Origin: Opitutaceae bacterium EW11
GTDB taxonomy: Bacteria; Verrucomicrobiota; Verrucomicrobiia; Opitutales; Opitutaceae
Assembly: GCA_003054665.1 (NCBI GenBank)
Contig: QAYY01000015.1
Location: 124,001 to 188,000 of the forward strand
Direction: 5' to 3'
Length of the DNA stretch: 64,000 bases
Shown here: positions 8,295 to 16,473 of the stretch, in pieces
How positions within the stretch are numbered: the first letter of the stretch is position 1
Layout: each line of letters starts with the position of its first letter
Made by a program: the position numbers and the translations under genes
Notes under the pieces: generated by a model
Seen by the model: only the letters and a program-made list of their open reading frames with translations
Database searches by the model: none
Told to the model about the DNA's origin: nothing

Positions 8295-8802
8295 CGGTGA
8301 AAGACCGCCCGCAGGCGGCGGGGTTGGGATTCAAGAGAGCTTGGAGCCGCTCGATGGCGTAGTGCAGACGGGAGCGGACCGTTCCGACCGGCACGCCAAG
8401 CACGTCGGCGATTTCCGCGTACGAGAGTTCGTGTTGGAGCTTCAAAACAAGCGGTTCCCGTTGCGCTTCGGGCAGGGCGTCGATTGCCCGGCGCATCGCC
8501 AGAAGGCGCTCGTCCGGATCCGGCACCGACTCGCCGGCAACGTCGCGCCCGGGCTCCAGAGGTTCGACGGGCCGAAGCCGGCGCAACGCGTCGAGAGCGA
8601 CATGCCGGGCGATGCCGAAGAGGTAGGCCCTCGACGACACCGCGGCGGCGAAGCGCGCCCGCTCCCTCCAGGCGCGGAGAAAGGTTTCCTGCAACAAGTC
8701 ATCCGCCGCGGCCGCGAGCGGCCTCTGCCGCCGGAAGTAGGCGCGCAGCATCGGACCGAGTTCGAGGTAGTGCCGCTCCAGTTGCTGGGAGAATTCGCTC
8801 AT
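8284..8802 (-). CDS. ECF RNA polymerase sigma factor
   Basis: This 172-aa sigma-70 family protein has only regions 2 and 4. Region 2 includes LLQETFLRAWRERARF and the DNA-melting segment RAYLFGIARHVALDALRR. Region 4 is LPEAQREPLVLKLQHELSYAEIADVLGVPVGTVRSRLHYAIERLQ, with a normal helix-turn-helix. The start at 8802 (MSEFSQQLERHY) is chosen because it matches the normal ECF N-terminus; the frame is open 49 codons upstream but without protein-like sequence. It is the first gene of the sigma / anti-sigma / lipoprotein operon, whose genes overlap. Auto-regulation of the operon by this sigma is likely but no matching promoter could be confirmed by eye. Confidence 0.9.
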   Translation of the reverse strand: MSEFSQQLERHYLELGPMLRAYFRRQRPLAAAADDLLQETFLRAWRERARFAAAVSSRAYLFGIARHVALDALRRLRPVEPLEPGRDVAGESVPDPDERLLAMRRAIDALPEAQREPLVLKLQHELSYAEIADVLGVPVGTVRSRLHYAIERLQALLNPNPAACGRSFTDEA

Positions 8803-9018
8803 TCGATCGCCCACGCAGGTGGGCCCTTTTCCTACACGTCGTAGCGGACTGCGGAAAAGTTCATCCAAATGGCCCTGGACGCGAGCACCCTGTGGCTCGG
8901 CGGAGCCACCCGGCGGCCTACTGGCGGTTCGGACGCGGGAAACGGCCACCCCCGGCTAATGCGGCTCCATGCGGCGGCGCACACCGGACCGGCAATACAC
9001 CGGTCGCGGACTCCGGCG

Positions 9019-10437
9019 TCACGGCGCCGTCTTTTTCCAGTCGAGGCGGCCGTTGACCGCCTGGTCGCCGATCACGACATTCTCGAGCTTCAGTCCCTCG
9101 ACGTTTTCGAGCACGAAGGTCTTTTCCGCCTTCTGGATCGTGATGTTTCGGAGAGTGACGTCCTGGAGCGGCGCGATGGCCGGCGCGTGGGCGTCGAAAA
9201 CCGTTCCGGCGTGTTCCACGTTGAAGTTCTCGAAAACAATGTCGCGGTACGTTGCCGGATGCCCGCCGCCGAGGAGGCCGGGATAGTCGAGCTGAAACCA
9301 GAAGAGATTCTCGAACGATTCGACCGTCATGTTGCGCACCCGGACGTGCTCCACCGTGCCCCCGCGATCGAGGTTCGCCTTGAAGCGGATCGCGGAAACG
9401 CCTTTTCGGAGGACGTTGTCGGCAAAATAGACGTGGCGAATCCCGCCGGACATTTCGCTGCCGAGACCAAGTCCGTCTTCGCCGCCCATGTCGTTTTTCC
9501 GCACGACGACGTACTCGCTCGGACGACCGACCTCGCGACCGTCGCGATCGCGACCGGATTTGACGACCACCGAGTCGTCACCGGTGCGGAACCAGCAGTT
9601 CTCGATCAGCACATGGCTGCAGGAATCGACATCGACGCCATCGTTGTTGGTGAAATGGCTCTCCACCTTGATGCCGCTCACGGTCACGTGATCGGCGTAC
9701 ACAAGGTGATTCACCCAGAACGGCGAGTTGCGGAGCGAGTAGCCCTGCAGAAGCACGCGCTGGGCGCGGAAAAGCTGGATCAACGGGGGCCGCAAAAAGG
9801 TGCCTTGCCCGAAAACGCGTCTTACCGCCGGCGTGCCGTCGACGCCCATTTTGCGAAGGGCGAGTTGATCCTGCTCCTGTTTGTTCACCCACGAATGGAA
9901 GACGCTCGCCGCGTTCCCATCGATCACGCCCTTCCCGGTGATCGCCACGTCGTGCACTTCGAAGGCATAGATCAATGGCGAATAGCCGTAGAGCTCCGTT
10001 CCCTCCCAGCGTGTCAGCACGACGGGCAGATACTTCGCAGGATCGGGAGAAAAAAGAAGCGTCGCACCTTTCGAAACATGCAGCTCGAGATTGCTCACGA
10101 GGTGGAGCGGTCCGTCGCAAAACCAAGAACCGGCGGGGACAATGACGCGCCCCCCCCCCGCGGACTCCGCCTTTTTGATCGCCTCGAGAATTGCCGGACG
10201 CGCATCCGTCCTGCCGTCGGGTTTCGCGCCGAAGTCCGTGATCGTGAAATCGCGCGCCGGGATCGTCGGGAGCTGAATGCCACGCACGATTTCTTCTTCC
10301 TGCGCCGCGTAGGACGAAGCCGTTTCGGACGCGGCCAGGCCGTCGGACGCCGCGCCCGAAAGCATGAGCGCGGCGAAAGCCATGCGGGCTGACGCACGCC
10401 GTCTGTTCACAAGCCAGGCAACGAGGGGGGTAATCAT
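9019..10437 (-). CDS. Secreted glycoside hydrolase family 28 (polygalacturonase-like) protein
   Basis: The 472-aa product is an exported beta-helix enzyme of the GH28/pectin group. After a signal region (about 1-36) comes FTITDFGAKPDGRTDA, the standard N-terminus of the family, then AGGGRVIVPAGSWF, GATLLFSPDP and the core DNNGVD-like block (NNDGVDVDSCSHVLIENC) followed by RTGDDSVVVKSGRD, where catalytic aspartates of GH28 lie. The start at 10437 is backed by a GGAGG motif 5 bp upstream. Codons for the GGG of AGGGRV contain a run of ten G on the coding strand (window 10150-10159, C on the plus strand), a possible slippage site. It is probably monocistronic. The exact substrate (galacturonan, rhamnogalacturonan or xylogalacturonan) is not readable from sequence. 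Confidence 0.87.
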   Translation of the reverse strand: MITPLVAWLVNRRRASARMAFAALMLSGAASDGLAASETASSYAAQEEEIVRGIQLPTIPARDFTITDFGAKPDGRTDARPAILEAIKKAESAGGGRVIVPAGSWFCDGPLHLVSNLELHVSKGATLLFSPDPAKYLPVVLTRWEGTELYGYSPLIYAFEVHDVAITGKGVIDGNAASVFHSWVNKQEQDQLALRKMGVDGTPAVRRVFGQGTFLRPPLIQLFRAQRVLLQGYSLRNSPFWVNHLVYADHVTVSGIKVESHFTNNDGVDVDSCSHVLIENCWFRTGDDSVVVKSGRDRDGREVGRPSEYVVVRKNDMGGEDGLGLGSEMSGGIRHVYFADNVLRKGVSAIRFKANLDRGGTVEHVRVRNMTVESFENLFWFQLDYPGLLGGGHPATYRDIVFENFNVEHAGTVFDAHAPAIAPLQDVTLRNITIQKAEKTFVLENVEGLKLENVVIGDQAVNGRLDWKKTAP

Positions 10438-10476
10438 CGCCCCTCCGATGTAGCGAATTCCCGGCGTTCGTCAAAG

Positions 10477-10506
10477 ACACGTGACCGCATTTTCACGGTC
10501 ACGTGT
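10477..10506. repeat. Perfect 11-bp inverted repeat upstream of the GH28 gene
   Basis: ACACGTGACCG (10477-10487) and CGGTCACGTGT (10496-10506) are perfectly complementary around the 8-nt loop CATTTTCA. It lies downstream of the beta-gamma-crystallin gene and 40 bp upstream of the GH28 start, both on the minus strand. With no T-tract it is a weak terminator at best; an operator for the GH28 gene is equally possible. Confidence 0.5.
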
Positions 10507-10542
10507 TCGCTAAACCACAAAGCTCTAACGTTCAGCGGTTAA

Positions 10543-11493
10543 TCACCGCCCGTGGCCATGGGTCTTCCGGTATTCCTCGCTCGCCTTGAGGGCGTTGCGG
10601 ACCTGCTCCTCGGTCCAGCCTTCCTCGCGCACCATGCGGCAGTAGGTCGCGAGGCCGCTCGGGTCCGGGTCGCGCCCGAGTACGTCCCGGTAAGCGCGGC
10701 GCACGATTGTCTCGGCTGCAGGCCGATCCATCGGATGATCGTCGCCGCGCCGCACGACGATGGACGAGATGCTGTCGTTCCAGGAGCGCGAGCCGCCGCG
10801 CCCCTGCCGGTAGGCGAGATTGATGACGCTTTCGTTCAGCTGAAGCTCGGAACCGCGGTAGTCGCCATCCTCATACGCGGTCAGGCTCAGGTTTCCGACG
10901 ATCTTGATGGAGGAAATGCGATCGTTGGCCTCGGAATTGTCCTCAAAACCGACGTCAGCCAGATTGCGTATGCGATCACCCGCCGTAAGCACGATCCGGG
11001 ATCCCTGGTAACCAGCTTCAGAATACAACTCGACTCGCGGTCCGCGGACCTCCCCGTGGCCGGTGCCGCCCGGCCAGCGGTCGCGGCGCTCCCCGCGCAG
11101 GCTCACCACCGTCGCCGACGAAATCATGTCGTTCCAGTTGCCCCGGTGGTTCGGTCCCGGGACGTTCGAGAGATTCGACGCGCTCTCGGTCATCCGCAGC
11201 GAATCGCCGCGATACCGGCTGTCGGAGTAACCCACGAATTCCACCGCGCCCTCGATCAGGACGGACGAGATGCGGTCGTTGGCCGCTGCGCCGTCGTCGA
11301 AACTCCTTGTGGCGAAATCCTGGATACGGTCTCCGGGATAGAGGACGATCGAGCTGCCGTGGAAATCGGCCTCCGAATAGAGCACGACCCGGGCGCGTCG
11401 GCCGGGGCCGTGGTCCCGATCGCGCGGTTGCGCGTGGGCGATTGAGACGAAGCCAAGAAACAGGGCGAGACCAAGACGAAGCAACGAGTTCAT
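10543..11493 (-). CDS. Secreted protein with two beta/gamma-crystallin domains and a DUF4214-like tail
   Basis: This 316-aa exported protein (signal peptide MNSLLRLGLALFLGFVSIAHA) carries two beta/gamma-crystallin domains at about 35-128 and 150-247. Each has two Greek-key motifs starting with segments such as VVLYSEADFHG and VELYSEAGYQG, and each motif ends in the calcium-binding signature N-D-x-x-S-S (NDRISS, NDMISS, NDRISS, NDSISS), so all four sites look intact. The last 60 residues (VRRAYRDVLGRDPDPSGLATYCRMV) match the DUF4214-type helical module found in cell-surface proteins. The start at 11493 is set by the signal peptide. Calcium-dependent structural or surface function is inferred; no enzyme motif is visible. 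Confidence 0.83.
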   Translation of the reverse strand: MNSLLRLGLALFLGFVSIAHAQPRDRDHGPGRRARVVLYSEADFHGSSIVLYPGDRIQDFATRSFDDGAAANDRISSVLIEGAVEFVGYSDSRYRGDSLRMTESASNLSNVPGPNHRGNWNDMISSATVVSLRGERRDRWPGGTGHGEVRGPRVELYSEAGYQGSRIVLTAGDRIRNLADVGFEDNSEANDRISSIKIVGNLSLTAYEDGDYRGSELQLNESVINLAYRQGRGGSRSWNDSISSIVVRRGDDHPMDRPAAETIVRRAYRDVLGRDPDPSGLATYCRMVREEGWTEEQVRNALKASEEYRKTHGHGR

Positions 11494-11639
11494 GATACTG
11501 GGATTTTTCCGATGCAGGGTGAACCGGCCCAAACGGTTGGCAGGGCTTTCTCGGCAGCTCAAATCATCGTTGGGCAGAGGATGATTTCGGGGAACTTCGG
11601 CGGTCCGTCATGTCGCAGCGGACTGGTTACGGACCCGGT

Positions 11640-11882
11640 TTAGTTACGCTCGCAACAGCCTTCCTGTCCGCAGCAGCAACCGGTCTGTTGGCACTCGCGC
11701 ATGGGCTCGGCGCGCGCGGCGGGCATGAGCACACCGTAACCGCCGAGCATCACGCGCCGAACGGGTTTCCCCGACTTCGGATCATGCGTCAGAGGAGCGT
11801 CCTTCATGCTCTGCCGCACTTCGAAGCGCTCCGGCGATTCGCCGGGGGATTGGGGGATCGTTTCGTAAACGTAGGTGGTCAC
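11640..11882 (-). CDS. Small FmdB-like protein with a cysteine-rich C-terminus
   Basis: The 80-aa product begins [31 protein letters not shown], which is the layout of FmdB-family putative zinc-ribbon regulators (TYVYET...[12 protein letters not shown]...[11 protein letters not shown]). Those proteins normally have a CxxC pair near residue 10 and another further on; here both are missing, and cysteines appear only in the tail, where [14 protein letters not shown] holds seven Cys in 14 residues. The protein may therefore bind metal through its tail rather than through a ribbon. It is a single gene divergent from the aldo/keto reductase. The function of the family itself is poorly known. Confidence 0.75.
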   Translation of the reverse strand: MTTYVYETIPQSPGESPERFEVRQSMKDAPLTHDPKSGKPVRRVMLGGYGVLMPAARAEPMRECQQTGCCCGQEGCCERN

Positions 11883-12018
11883 GGCGAGACCTTGGCGGAT
11901 TCGCCGCGGGCTCGCAAGCGGCGCAAACTCGGTGGACGACGCAGGCGCAGCACAGCCGGCCGGAGGACATTCGTCGCGGCCGGTTGAGGTTCCTCACGCG
12001 AGCGCTTCATTGCCCACC

Positions 12019-13029
12019 ATGAGCACGCAAAGCACTCTTTCGACACGGCAACTCGGCTCCGCGGGTCTTCAGGTGAGTTCGATCGGACTCGGCTGCATGG
12101 GCATGAGCGAGTTCTATCAACCCTCCGCGATGAACGACGACGAATCGATTGCCGTCATCCACCGCTACCTCGATTCGGGCGGCAACTTTCTCGACACGGC
12201 GGACATGTACGGCGTCGGCCGAAACGAGCGGCTCGTCGGGCGTGCCGTCTCGGGGCGGCGCGACTCGGTGGTGATCGCAACGAAGTTCGGAAACGTCCGC
12301 GGTCCCAACGGCGAGTTTCTCGGAGTGCGCGGCGATCCCGAGTACGTCCGCGATTGCTGCGATGCGAGTCTTCACCGGCTCGGCGTCGACGTGATCGATC
12401 TGTATTACCAGCATCGGGTCGACCCAAAGGTGGCGATCGAGGAGACCGTCGGAGCGATGGCCGATCTGGTCCGGGCCGGCAAGGTCCGCTACCTCGGGCT
12501 TTCCGAGGCGGCGCCCAGCACGATCCGACGCGCGGCAAAGATCCACGCGATCAGCGCTCTGCAAACCGAGTACTCCCTCTGGAGCCGCGATCCGGAAGAG
12601 GATCTGTTGCCCACCATCCGCGAACTCGGAATCGGCTTCGTCGCCTACAGTCCGCTCGGACGCGGTTTTCTCACGGGTCGTTTCAAGAGCATCGACGACC
12701 TGCCGGCCGACGATTACCGGCGCAGCTCGCCGCGGTTCCAGGGCGGGAACTTCCAGAAGAATCTGGACCTCGTGGAAACGATCCGGGGCCTCGCGGAACG
12801 CAAAGGCTGCACGGCCAGCCAACTGGCTCTCGCCTGGGTGCTGGCCCAGGGCGATGACATCGTCCCCATCCCCGGAACGAAGCAGACCCGCTATCTCGAC
12901 GAAAATCTCGGCGCTTCCGCCGTGCACCTCACGGAGGACGAACTCCGCGGGATCGATGCGGTGCTTCCCCCCGGCAAAGCGAGCGGCACTCGCTACACCG
13001 AGCAGGGAATGAAAGGCGTGAACCGCTAG
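12019..13029 (+). CDS. Aldo/keto reductase
   Basis: This cytoplasmic NADPH-dependent oxidoreductase of 336 aa belongs to the AKR superfamily, close to the AKR13-type bacterial group. The catalytic tetrad is visible: D59 in [10 protein letters not shown]64, K89 in ATKFG and H132 in YYQHRVDP. The cofactor loop [13 protein letters not shown] follows near residue 290. The start at 12019 ([20 protein letters not shown]) fits the family N-terminus; the frame is open 48 codons further upstream but would overlap the promoter region of the divergent FmdB-like gene. It stands alone. The physiological aldehyde or ketone substrate cannot be told from the sequence. Confidence 0.9.
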   Translation: MSTQSTLSTRQLGSAGLQVSSIGLGCMGMSEFYQPSAMNDDESIAVIHRYLDSGGNFLDTADMYGVGRNERLVGRAVSGRRDSVVIATKFGNVRGPNGEFLGVRGDPEYVRDCCDASLHRLGVDVIDLYYQHRVDPKVAIEETVGAMADLVRAGKVRYLGLSEAAPSTIRRAAKIHAISALQTEYSLWSRDPEEDLLPTIRELGIGFVAYSPLGRGFLTGRFKSIDDLPADDYRRSSPRFQGGNFQKNLDLVETIRGLAERKGCTASQLALAWVLAQGDDIVPIPGTKQTRYLDENLGASAVHLTEDELRGIDAVLPPGKASGTRYTEQGMKGVNR

Positions 13030-13136
13030 CAGGCGCGCAGGAAGTTTTGGGGGGGGTGGCGATCGCCGGCTGCTGTCGGCGCGCCGCTCCACATCTCCGG
13101 CGCCCGCTGAAACAGCGCGGGTGTGTTTTCTATTTC

Positions 13137-13153
13137 AGGGTGCAACACACCCT
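13137..13153 (+). promoter_or_regulatory. Hairpin abutting the start codon of the HAF-repeat gene
   Basis: AGGGTG (13137-13142) pairs perfectly with CACCCT (13148-13153) around a CAACA loop, and the next base is the A of the ATG at 13154. The left arm includes the only purine-rich sequence available as a ribosome binding site, so the hairpin would mask it. Regulation of translation is possible. Confidence 0.35.
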
Positions 13154-14203
13154 ATGAAAACGTTCACCCGTCTTCTCTCCGCCGCCGTCGCGTCCTGCAT
13201 CGCCGCTTCCGCAGCGCACGCCTTCTACCTCTTCTCCACCCTGCCCGTCCTTCCCGATTACGACGTGCCGGCCGTGTATCAGATGAACGAGAACTCTGTC
13301 ATCATCGGCACGCTGAGCGGCTCGTTTGGGCCCGTCGGCGCCCGGTGGAAAGGCAGCACGCTGACGTCGTTCGCCGGACTCGGGCCCGGGTACGCACACT
13401 CCGCCTGGGCCTACGGAATGAACAACGCCGGCTTGGCCGTCGGAATGCTCGATGTCGACGGCAGCAGCCTCAAGGCCTACTACAACGCCCCGCTGCTCGG
13501 CAGCGCCTTGCTGCCCACGCCGGCCCCCGCGGGAGTCACAACGGAGTTGCGCGTGATCAACGACGCCGGGTACGCAGTCGGAAAATACACGTCGGCCGGA
13601 GTCACGACCGCCTTCTACACGCACCCCCTCGGCACCCATGCCAACCTGCCGAGCGCCAAGGTCGGCGCGAACTTCGTGCCGGTGGCGATCAACGAGGACT
13701 CCGACGTCCTCGGCAACAGTTCGCTCAAGGGCGTCGTCTACAATCTTCTGACCCAAACCGTCGAACTCGTCACGGCGCGGGTGCCCGACATGACCAGCGC
13801 CGCCGCGCTCAATAATCTCGGCGACGTCGCCGGCGTGAAGGTCGGCAACACGGCGTACATCCTGCCGAAGCCGGATGCCGCCCCGGCCATTCTCCTCGGC
13901 GCGGGGAACGTCAAGGCCGTCCATGCGATGAACGACGGACGCGAGCTGCTGGTGACCACGATGGACAACCGCCCCGCGATCCTGGCGCCCGCCGACGGCG
14001 TCCCCGGTGGTGTATTCACGTACCTCGATACGCTGGTTTCGGCGCCCTGGACGATCGACAAGCTCGCCGACATCAACAACGCGGGAAACATCTGCGGCGT
14101 CGTGAAACGCCCCGCCACGCCCGCCGACGGCGTCCCCTACTCGACGATCTACCGCCCGTTCCGCCTGACGAATTTCACGTTCTTCGTGCCGATCTTCCCC
14201 TGA
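13154..14203 (+). CDS. Secreted HAF-repeat (extracellular repeat) protein
   Basis: The 349-aa protein has a signal peptide (MKTFTRLLSAAVASCIAASAAHA) and a body made of short repeats of the HAF type, each around an I/L/M-N-x-x-G-x-x-x-G core: MNNAGLAVGML, INDAGYAVGKY, INEDSDVLGNS, LNNLGDVAGVK and INNAGNICGVV. Such repeats build a beta-propeller-like extracellular structure of unknown function. No PEP-CTERM, lipobox or transmembrane anchor is present, so it is probably released or periplasmic. The start at 13154 follows directly on a hairpin. It ends 30 bp before a strong terminator and is monocistronic. Confidence 0.8.
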   Translation: MKTFTRLLSAAVASCIAASAAHAFYLFSTLPVLPDYDVPAVYQMNENSVIIGTLSGSFGPVGARWKGSTLTSFAGLGPGYAHSAWAYGMNNAGLAVGMLDVDGSSLKAYYNAPLLGSALLPTPAPAGVTTELRVINDAGYAVGKYTSAGVTTAFYTHPLGTHANLPSAKVGANFVPVAINEDSDVLGNSSLKGVVYNLLTQTVELVTARVPDMTSAAALNNLGDVAGVKVGNTAYILPKPDAAPAILLGAGNVKAVHAMNDGRELLVTTMDNRPAILAPADGVPGGVFTYLDTLVSAPWTIDKLADINNAGNICGVVKRPATPADGVPYSTIYRPFRLTNFTFFVPIFP

Positions 14204-14233
14204 CGAAAGCGGTCGTTCTCGTCCGCCAATACG

Positions 14234-14267
14234 AAAGGCGCACCCGAACCGGGCGCGCCTTTTTTTT
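14234..14267 (+). terminator. Intrinsic terminator after the HAF-repeat gene
   Basis: A GC-rich stem (AAAGGCGCACC, 14234-14244, with GGCGCGCCTTT, 14252-14262, one A/C mismatch) is followed by an unbroken T run to 14267. It lies between convergent genes. Confidence 0.85.
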
Positions 14268-14305
14268 GCCCGCGCCGTTCCGCGCGCGAAGTCGCTCCCG
14301 GGCTG

Positions 14306-16045
14306 CTACAGCACCGGCGTCAACGGCGAACCGACAGCTTTGAAGAGGCGGGTCAGAATCTCTTTTTGGGAAAGCAACCCGTCCGTTCCGGGGAACGAAC
14401 CCACGTCCCGATAGCGGTCGTAGAAAGCCGGATCGTCCGGCGGGACCGGAGCCCTCCCCTCCAGCAGTTCGAAACTGCTGGTGTTCTGGATCGGCCAAAC
14501 GTCGAGCGGCGTGAGCGAGATGATTCCGTCGACCAAGCCGTTGACGGCCTCAAGGCCGAGGGGGAACTGTCGGCGGGCGATGACCCAGCTGTTTTCCGGG
14601 AGCATGTCCCGCTCGATCTCGGCCTTGAGTTCGCCGGCAAACGCGGGGTCGCGCACGAGCAGCCCGACCTCCGTATTCAGATTCTCGGAACGCGGGTCGA
14701 GGTTGTACGTGCCGACGAAGGCGATCGAGTCGTCGACCACCAGCGACTTCGCGTGAAGGGAAATGAAGACGGGCGGCGCCAGCCTCCCGTTCGCCCTGCG
14801 ATCCGCAAGCGCCTGCATCACCGGAAACCGGGGGAACAACTCGAGCAGCGAAGCGGGATGCGGCCTGAGTTCGTGGACTTCGAGCCTGAGATCCTCCACG
14901 TAGTTGTTTCGCAGACGGTAGTTGGCCGAGTAGGCAAAGAGGTTGTCGGTCGACGCGAAGCTGTTCGTCGAAATCCGTATCCGCAGAGCCGGGCGGGCCC
15001 TCTGCATTTCGCGGATGACGTTCCTCGCGGCCGGACTCAGCACCAGATACGGCGTCTGGATGAGCACGGACTCGTGCGCGCCCTCCAGCGTGTCGCGAAG
15101 CTCCCGCGTGGTCCGGGCGGCGTGCGACGCGGCGCGGCGCGACTTTCCCGGCTCGTCGTAGACAAATGTGGCGCTTTGCACCGCTCTGAGGCGCGACGCA
15201 AAACGCTCCTCGATCACAGCCGCGTCGTCGGCCTCTCTCACCAAGGCGTCAAAGTGAGGGCCGAAGTCGTAGTCCGTCCGCTTCAGATACCGCCTGTACT
15301 GGTTCTTCTCGATCGACGCGTGGACGTCCACCAGGTCTCTGCTCGCGACGGTGTGGCGGTAGTCCCAGAATTGCTCGAACTCCTTCGCCGCGGCACGCAC
15401 GACTGGGCCGACCGCGAGCACGTCGCGATCCCGGAAGTTCAGGCTGACGGAATGATCGTAATAGGTGTTCTCCACATTCCGACCGCCGGTGATGAGGATG
15501 GCGTCGTCGAACACCATCACCTTGCTGTGCATCCGCTGGTTCACGTCGTGGAACGAGCGAACCGTCGCGAGGGCCGTCCGCCAGAACGACGGTTTCATCC
15601 GCGAGGTTGCAGGCCGGTAGTGTTTCACCTGCAGGTTCGGATGCACCGTCGCGAGGAACGCGACGACGTCGGGATCCTGGTCGGAAAAGAGGTGATCCGC
15701 GATGATCCGGACCTTCACTCCCCGCCGGGCCGCCTCGATCAGTTCGAAGATGAGGAGCCGGCCGCACTCGTCGTTTGTCCAGATGAACGTCTGGATTTCG
15801 ATCGACGTTTTCGCCTGGCGGATCAGGTGGACGCGGAGGAGCAGGGCATCGTAGCCGCTGCTGACGAGTTCGAGCCTGTTTCCCGAAGACCCGTCCGATT
15901 CCCTGGCCGCCGCCTGGGTCTCGAGCACCGCTCTGCCGAAGGGCGAACTCTCAAACGGAGCGGCGGCCGCGGATCCCGCGGCCGCCAAGCCGATTGCCAG
16001 AATGCCGAGGTGTCGTATCCACCCGAACTCGCTCGTAAGCGTCAT
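14306..16045 (-). CDS. Phospholipase D-like / cardiolipin synthase-like protein
   Basis: The 579-aa product has two HKD motifs of the PLD superfamily: MHSKVMVFDD (with the following GGRN) in the first half and LHAKSLVVDD (followed by VGTYNLDPRSENLNTE) in the second. Conserved surrounding segments such as IEIQTFIWTNDECG and LIEAARRGVKVRIIADH are present. An N-terminal hydrophobic segment (HLGILAIGLAAAGSAAAA) looks like a signal peptide, which favours a periplasmic PLD-like phosphodiesterase over the membrane-anchored cardiolipin synthases. It is convergent with the HAF-repeat gene and 51 bp downstream of the SnoaL-like gene start region. Whether it makes cardiolipin or hydrolyses phospholipids is not decided by sequence. 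Confidence 0.87.
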   Translation of the reverse strand: MTLTSEFGWIRHLGILAIGLAAAGSAAAAPFESSPFGRAVLETQAAARESDGSSGNRLELVSSGYDALLLRVHLIRQAKTSIEIQTFIWTNDECGRLLIFELIEAARRGVKVRIIADHLFSDQDPDVVAFLATVHPNLQVKHYRPATSRMKPSFWRTALATVRSFHDVNQRMHSKVMVFDDAILITGGRNVENTYYDHSVSLNFRDRDVLAVGPVVRAAAKEFEQFWDYRHTVASRDLVDVHASIEKNQYRRYLKRTDYDFGPHFDALVREADDAAVIEERFASRLRAVQSATFVYDEPGKSRRAASHAARTTRELRDTLEGAHESVLIQTPYLVLSPAARNVIREMQRARPALRIRISTNSFASTDNLFAYSANYRLRNNYVEDLRLEVHELRPHPASLLELFPRFPVMQALADRRANGRLAPPVFISLHAKSLVVDDSIAFVGTYNLDPRSENLNTEVGLLVRDPAFAGELKAEIERDMLPENSWVIARRQFPLGLEAVNGLVDGIISLTPLDVWPIQNTSSFELLEGRAPVPPDDPAFYDRYRDVGSFPGTDGLLSQKEILTRLFKAVGSPLTPVL

Positions 16046-16096
16046 CGCGCGCCATCATCCGGTCCGGCGCAGCGGTGTCGAGCGAGCAGACGGCGC

Positions 16097-16456
16097 CTAG
16101 ACTCTGAACTCCTCTGAGACGATTTTCCCGTCCCTCACCTGGTAGACGCAGACTTCGGCCATGTTCATCCGCCCCTCCCCCTTCATCGTCACGTCCATCC
16201 GCATCATGCACGCGAAGGCGTTTCCGGCGACGAGCGGATCGGAGACTTCCAGGCTGTGCAAAGCTTCCACACCGGCGGAGAACTTCCGCCCCTTCTCGAC
16301 GATTTGCGCCAGTCCCTTCGTCTCTTTGTCGAATCCAGGCGTGGCATAGGGCTCGATGCTGATGGCGTCGTCCGCGTACAGCTCGCGCTGCGCGGTTTCC
16401 CATTTGGCGTCTCTGCAGAGAGCGACGAGGCGCTCGGCTATTTGTTGCGTAGTCAT
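16097..16456 (-). CDS. SnoaL-like (NTF2-fold) protein
   Basis: The product is a 119-aa cytoplasmic protein with a cystatin-like NTF2 fold. The recognisable parts are the N-terminal helix (IAERLVALCRDAKWETAQRELYADDAISIEP) and the final strands VCVYQVRDGKIVSEEF, which are typical of SnoaL-like domain proteins. The ATG at 16456 is supported by a GGAG sequence just upstream and by the cupin gene ending 17 bp before it, so these two are likely one transcription unit. Members of this family range from polyketide cyclases to non-catalytic proteins; no catalytic residue set is clear here. Confidence 0.78.
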   Translation of the reverse strand: MTTQQIAERLVALCRDAKWETAQRELYADDAISIEPYATPGFDKETKGLAQIVEKGRKFSAGVEALHSLEVSDPLVAGNAFACMMRMDVTMKGEGRMNMAEVCVYQVRDGKIVSEEFRV

Positions 16457-16473
16457 AGAAAATCGCTCCTCCC

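Noticed and set aside
8889-8912. Hairpin GTGGCTC-GGCG-GAGCCAC after the GH28 gene as a terminator
   Set aside because: The stem is short (7 bp) and no T-tract follows on the minus strand, so I do not list it as a feature.
8869-10392. A long plus-strand frame opposite the GH28 gene
   Set aside because: Composition is His/Arg/Val-rich with no known motif; the minus-strand frame has a signal peptide and GH28 motifs.
14366-16117. A long plus-strand frame opposite the PLD-like gene
   Set aside because: Same shadow pattern; HKD motifs are on the minus strand.
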